Shown one piece after another: positions 60,980 through 64,000 of a stretch of DNA of 64,000 nucleotides. The translations under genes were made by a program, and so were the position numbers. This stretch comes from Methyloversatilis sp. XJ19-49 (GTDB taxonomy: Bacteria; Pseudomonadota; Gammaproteobacteria; Burkholderiales; Rhodocyclaceae): positions 1 through 64,000 of the forward strand of contig NZ_JANINI010000002.1 of the NCBI RefSeq assembly GCF_024580145.1, given 5' to 3'. Below the pieces are notes generated by a model. It worked only from the letters and a program-made list of their open reading frames with translations, was not told the DNA's origin and did not search any database. Every line of letters starts with the position of its first letter. Within the stretch, counting starts at the first letter, position 1.

Positions 60980-62212
60980 TCAGCGTCGCGAGCGCGCGCT
61001 ACGCAGTGCCTCGGCATTGAGCACGGTGGCGCGCAGCCGGGCGGCGAAGGCGTCCACCACGCTATCCCAGCCCAGCTGTTCGACGCTGGCACGCGCATGC
61101 ACCGCCATGCCGGCGCGCAGATCGTCATCGAGCCCGGCGCGCACCGCCTGCGCGATGAAGGTATTCTCGTCGCCCGGCAGGGCCAGCAATCCGTTGTGCT
61201 CCGGCACCACCAGTTCGGCCGCAGCCGCCTGCGCATAGCTCACCACCGGCAGCCCGCTGGCCAGCGCCTCGGTCAGCACATTGCCGAAGGTTTCGGTCAG
61301 GCTGCCGAACAGGAACAGGTCGGCGCTGGCGTAGTGGGTGGCCAGATCGTCGCCGGTGCGCATGCCGGCAAACAGGTGATGCGGATACTGCCGCGCCAGC
61401 GATTCACGTGCCGGGCCATCACCCACCCACAGCATGCGCGCGTCCGGGCGCTGCGCGCGCAGCGCCGCGAAGGCGCGCGCCACGAGGTCGAGATTCTTTT
61501 CCGGCGCCAGCCGGCTGACGAATGCCACCACCGGATCGCGCTCGCCGACGCCCCAGGCGGTGCGCAGCGCCGCGCTGCGCCGCTGCGGCGAAAACAGCCG
61601 CGTATCGACGCCGCGCGCCACCACCTCGACGTTGCGGTAGCCGCAGTCGATCAGCTGTGTCTGCATGGCACGGGTCGGCACGAAGGTTTCGTGGCCCATG
61701 TTGTGGAAGCGGCGCAAGTACGCGGAAATCGGGCGCTTGAGCCAGCGGATGCCGTAATGTGAGCTGTAGGCGTCGAAATTGGTGCGGAAGTCGCTGGTCA
61801 CCGGCAACTTCAACTTGCGTGCGCCCGCCATGGCGGACCAGCCGAGCGGGCCTTCGGTGACCAGGTGCACCAGGTCCGGCCGCTCGACCGCCCACAACCG
61901 GGCCAGCTTCTGCTTGGCAGGCAGGCCGACACGCAGCGTTCCGTAGCGCGGAATGGGCATGCCGCGCGCCAGCACTTCGTGCAGCGCGCCCGACTGCATC
62001 GCGGTATCGTCCGCGTGCTGGCGCGGCCGGATCAGCTGGATGCGATGGCCGCGCGCCAGCAGACCGTCGAGCATGCGCTTGAGGCTCATCGCAACACCGT
62101 TGATTTCCGGCGGATAGGTTTCGGTCACCACGGCGATGCGCAGCGGTTCGTCTGCCGCGTGCAGTCGTTCCACGGTGAAGGCGAGTTCGTCGTCGGCGTC
62201 GTCCGGTCGCAT
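60980..62212 (-). CDS. Family GT4 glycosyltransferase
   Basis: 410 residues. GT-B fold: N-terminal LRIAVVTETYPPEINGVAMSLKRM near 25, donor-site VAFVSRLAPEKNLDLVARAF, then LWVGDGPARESLARQYP and SLTETFGNVLTEALASGLPVV with the EX7E glutamates. Members of this type use GDP-mannose or UDP-hexoses on lipid or glycan acceptors. The acceptor is not predictable. ATG 62212 starts MRPDDADDE; it is divergent from the TlpA-like gene. Confidence 0.88.
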   Translation of the reverse strand: MRPDDADDELAFTVERLHAADEPLRIAVVTETYPPEINGVAMSLKRMLDGLLARGHRIQLIRPRQHADDTAMQSGALHEVLARGMPIPRYGTLRVGLPAKQKLARLWAVERPDLVHLVTEGPLGWSAMAGARKLKLPVTSDFRTNFDAYSSHYGIRWLKRPISAYLRRFHNMGHETFVPTRAMQTQLIDCGYRNVEVVARGVDTRLFSPQRRSAALRTAWGVGERDPVVAFVSRLAPEKNLDLVARAFAALRAQRPDARMLWVGDGPARESLARQYPHHLFAGMRTGDDLATHYASADLFLFGSLTETFGNVLTEALASGLPVVSYAQAAAAELVVPEHNGLLALPGDENTFIAQAVRAGLDDDLRAGMAVHARASVEQLGWDSVVDAFAARLRATVLNAEALRSARSRR

Positions 62213-62338
62213 CCGCGCAGTGTCGCGACCGGCCAATGCAGCACCATGACGGTGCGGTGACGCAACCATGACAGCCACTTGATGTCCATCCGCACAACGA
62301 AGACCGGCAGTCGAACAAAAGGGAAGACGAAAACTTCG

Positions 62339-62863
62339 ATGTGGGCGACACTTCGCGGCGCCGGAATGGGCGCGCTGCCACTCTTTCTGCTCTGGCTTGC
62401 CCTGTGCGGCACGGCGACAGCCGCCGGGTCGGTTGCCGAATTGGTCGCTGAAACACCGACAGCGGCCCCGGTGGGCGACGATGTGCGGCTGGCGCAGCAG
62501 CTCGCCCGCCATGCCGGTCAGCCGCTGGTGATCAATTTCTGGGCTTCGTGGTGCGAGCCCTGTCGCGATGAAATGCCAGCGCTGGCGCGCCTGCCGGAGA
62601 AACTGGCGGGCACCGGACTGGTCGTGCTGACCGTGGCGGTGGCCGACCGCGAAGCCGACGCCGCGCTGTTCATGCAGCGCGCCCGCCTTGCGCTGCCGGT
62701 GCTGCACGACCGCGACCAGCGGTTGAGCCGGCTGTGGGGTGCGCGTCTGCTGCCCTACACGGTGGTGCTCGACCGGCAGCACCGCATCGTGGCGCGTGCA
62801 CAGGGCGTGATCGAATGGGAGGACAACGCAGTGCTGGAACGGCTGCGAAGTCTGCTGAAATAG
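62339..62863 (+). CDS. TlpA/ResA-like thiol-disulfide oxidoreductase
   Basis: 174 residues. A signal anchor (MGALPLFLLWLALCGTATAAG) leads to a thioredoxin-fold domain with NFWASWCEPCRDEMPAL (Cys72 and Cys75) and LLPYTVVLDRQHRIV (cis-Pro region). It should reduce disulfides in the periplasm, for example apocytochrome c. ATG 62339 gives the standard signal; earlier starts add a basic Thr/Lys-rich stretch. The transglutaminase-like gene follows by 25 bp. Confidence 0.9.
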   Translation: MWATLRGAGMGALPLFLLWLALCGTATAAGSVAELVAETPTAAPVGDDVRLAQQLARHAGQPLVINFWASWCEPCRDEMPALARLPEKLAGTGLVVLTVAVADREADAALFMQRARLALPVLHDRDQRLSRLWGARLLPYTVVLDRQHRIVARAQGVIEWEDNAVLERLRSLLK

Positions 62864-62888
62864 CTGTTGCATCAATCGGAGTGTCATC

Positions 62889-63986
62889 ATGGACCGTCGT
62901 CGTTTCATCCAGTCTTCCGCACTGGCCGGCCTGTCCGGCATGCTGCCGCTGCCCGGCTCAGCCGCGCAGCCCGTCTTCAAACCTTCGCCGGACGCCGGCT
63001 GGCGCACCTTCGAGGTGACCACCGTCGTCAAGCCGGTCACGCGCGGCGAGGTGGCCACGGCATGGATTCCGCTGCCGTCGATCGACAATCCGGACTGGAT
63101 CAAGCCGCTGGCCGGTGACTGGCAGGGCAACGCGATGCGCGCCGGCATCGCGGAAGACACCGTGTATGGCGCCAAAATGCTGGTGGCGCAGTGGCGCGCC
63201 GGTCAGGAGGCGCCGGTGATCGAACTGGTGAACCGCTTCGCCACGCGCGACCGCGCGGTCGATTTCAGCCGTCCGGGCGCCGTCGCGCCGCTCGATGCGC
63301 AGTCGCACAAGCTCTATACGCAGGCCACCGAACTGCTGCCGACCGACGGCATCGTGCGCGACACCGCGCTGAAGATCACCCGGGGTGCGGGCAACGACAT
63401 CGAGCGTGCACGCGCGCTGTACGAGTGGATCTGCGACAACACCGAACGCAACCCGAAAACGCGCGGCTGCGGGCTGGGCGACATCCGCAGCATGCTGGAG
63501 AGCGGCAATCTGAGCGGCAAGTGTGCCGACCTGAATGCGCTGTTCGTCGGTCTGGCCCGCGCCGCCGGCCTGCCGGCGCGCGACGTGTACGGCGTGCGCG
63601 TGGCGGATTCGAAGTTCGGCTACAAGAGCCTGGGCAAGGCGGGCGACATCACCAAGGCGCAGCACTGCCGCGCCGAAGTGTGGTTGGCCGGTTTCGGCTG
63701 GGTGCCGGTCGATCCGGCTGACGTACGCAAGGTGGTGCTGGAAGAGCGCCCCGGCCTGACGCTGCAGGACGACGTGGTGGTGGCCGCGCGCAAGGCACTG
63801 TTCGGTTCGTGGGAAATGAACTGGCTGGCCTACAACGTGGCGCACGACCTGAAGCTGCCGGAAGCGACCGGCCCGGCCATCCCGTTCCTGATGTATCCGC
63901 AGCTGGAAACATCCGCCGGGCGCGCCGACAGCCTCGATGCGGGCAGCTTCGTCTATGCCATCACATCGAAGGAAGTGACCGCCTGA
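62889..63986 (+). CDS. Tat-exported transglutaminase-like protein
   Basis: 365 residues. The twin-arginine signal DRRRFIQSSALAGLSG leads a beta-rich N-terminal domain and a transglutaminase-like core with the triad Cys212 (SGKCADLNALF), His259 (AQHCRAEVW) and Asp275 (VPVDPADV). The family includes proteases and peptidoglycan-linked enzymes; the substrate is unknown. It is 25 bp after the TlpA-like gene, and the two probably share a transcript. Confidence 0.9.
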   Translation: MDRRRFIQSSALAGLSGMLPLPGSAAQPVFKPSPDAGWRTFEVTTVVKPVTRGEVATAWIPLPSIDNPDWIKPLAGDWQGNAMRAGIAEDTVYGAKMLVAQWRAGQEAPVIELVNRFATRDRAVDFSRPGAVAPLDAQSHKLYTQATELLPTDGIVRDTALKITRGAGNDIERARALYEWICDNTERNPKTRGCGLGDIRSMLESGNLSGKCADLNALFVGLARAAGLPARDVYGVRVADSKFGYKSLGKAGDITKAQHCRAEVWLAGFGWVPVDPADVRKVVLEERPGLTLQDDVVVAARKALFGSWEMNWLAYNVAHDLKLPEATGPAIPFLMYPQLETSAGRADSLDAGSFVYAITSKEVTA

Positions 63987-64000
63987 GCCTGACTGCGTCC

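Overview
The window is a 64 kb piece of a GC-rich proteobacterial chromosome. Gene density is high and there are no rRNA genes, integrases, transposase-bearing IS elements or CRISPR arrays. The rpoN-hpf-ptsN-hprK cluster (HPr kinase next to EIIA-Ntr), the single-cysteine DksA, the CX14CX2C type of QueE and the NYN/LOTUS protein all point to a betaproteobacterium, perhaps of the Rhodocyclales/Nitrosomonadales area. The genus cannot be fixed from the sequence alone.

Layout. 1-6 kb: a NYN-LOTUS RNA-binding protein cut by the left edge, a pair of unknown genes (one FIST-like, one resembling the N-terminal part of ISL3 transposases), tRNA-Leu(GAG), an ABC exporter and a BON lipoprotein. 6-11.5 kb: ABC-F protein YheS, a divergent pair around a palindromic operator with a TetR-type gene behind it, a secreted coiled-coil protein and a BLUF photoreceptor. 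11.6-20 kb: a YhaN/YhaO-like DNA-repair pair, a methyltransferase, dksA, infA, a trypsin-like protease and a secreted glycosidase-like protein, separated by REP-like palindromes. 20-26.5 kb: srkA, queE-queD, a penicillin-binding protein 1C with a degenerate transpeptidase domain, a MidA-type methyltransferase and a pteridine reductase. 26.5-32 kb: a signalling/envelope group (cyclase-FHA protein, membrane Ser/Thr kinase, CsgG-like protein, secreted protein, PsiF).

32-37.7 kb is one leftward block of core genes: recA-recX-lptB-rpoN-hpf-ptsN-hprK. 37.7-42.3 kb continues leftward with cinA, pgpA, thiL, nusB, ribH, ribBA and riboflavin synthase, i.e. riboflavin and thiamine-phosphate synthesis, with many 4-bp stop/start overlaps. 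42.4-47.2 kb: dsbD, cutA, a hydrolase, a 2Fe-2S ferredoxin, a VanZ-like protein and YqaA. 47.3-50.4 kb runs rightward: ilvA, a beta-propeller protein and an SRPBCC protein, closed by a good terminator. 50.4-59 kb: formyl-THF cyclo-ligase, slt, an NDUFA9-like protein, cca, ruvB, rsuA, an MBL hydrolase and a glutathione transferase. 59-64 kb: YchJ, a glycine-zipper lipoprotein, a PfkB kinase, a GT4 glycosyltransferase, a TlpA-like protein and a Tat-exported transglutaminase-like protein.

The most unusual items are the kinase/cyclase/CsgG-like group, the PBP1C without SxxK and KTG motifs, the QueD-like protein with Ser in place of the catalytic Cys, the ISL3-derived small protein with its FIST-like partner, and the sites upstream of recA. 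Function assignments rest on motifs and family knowledge recalled without database searches.
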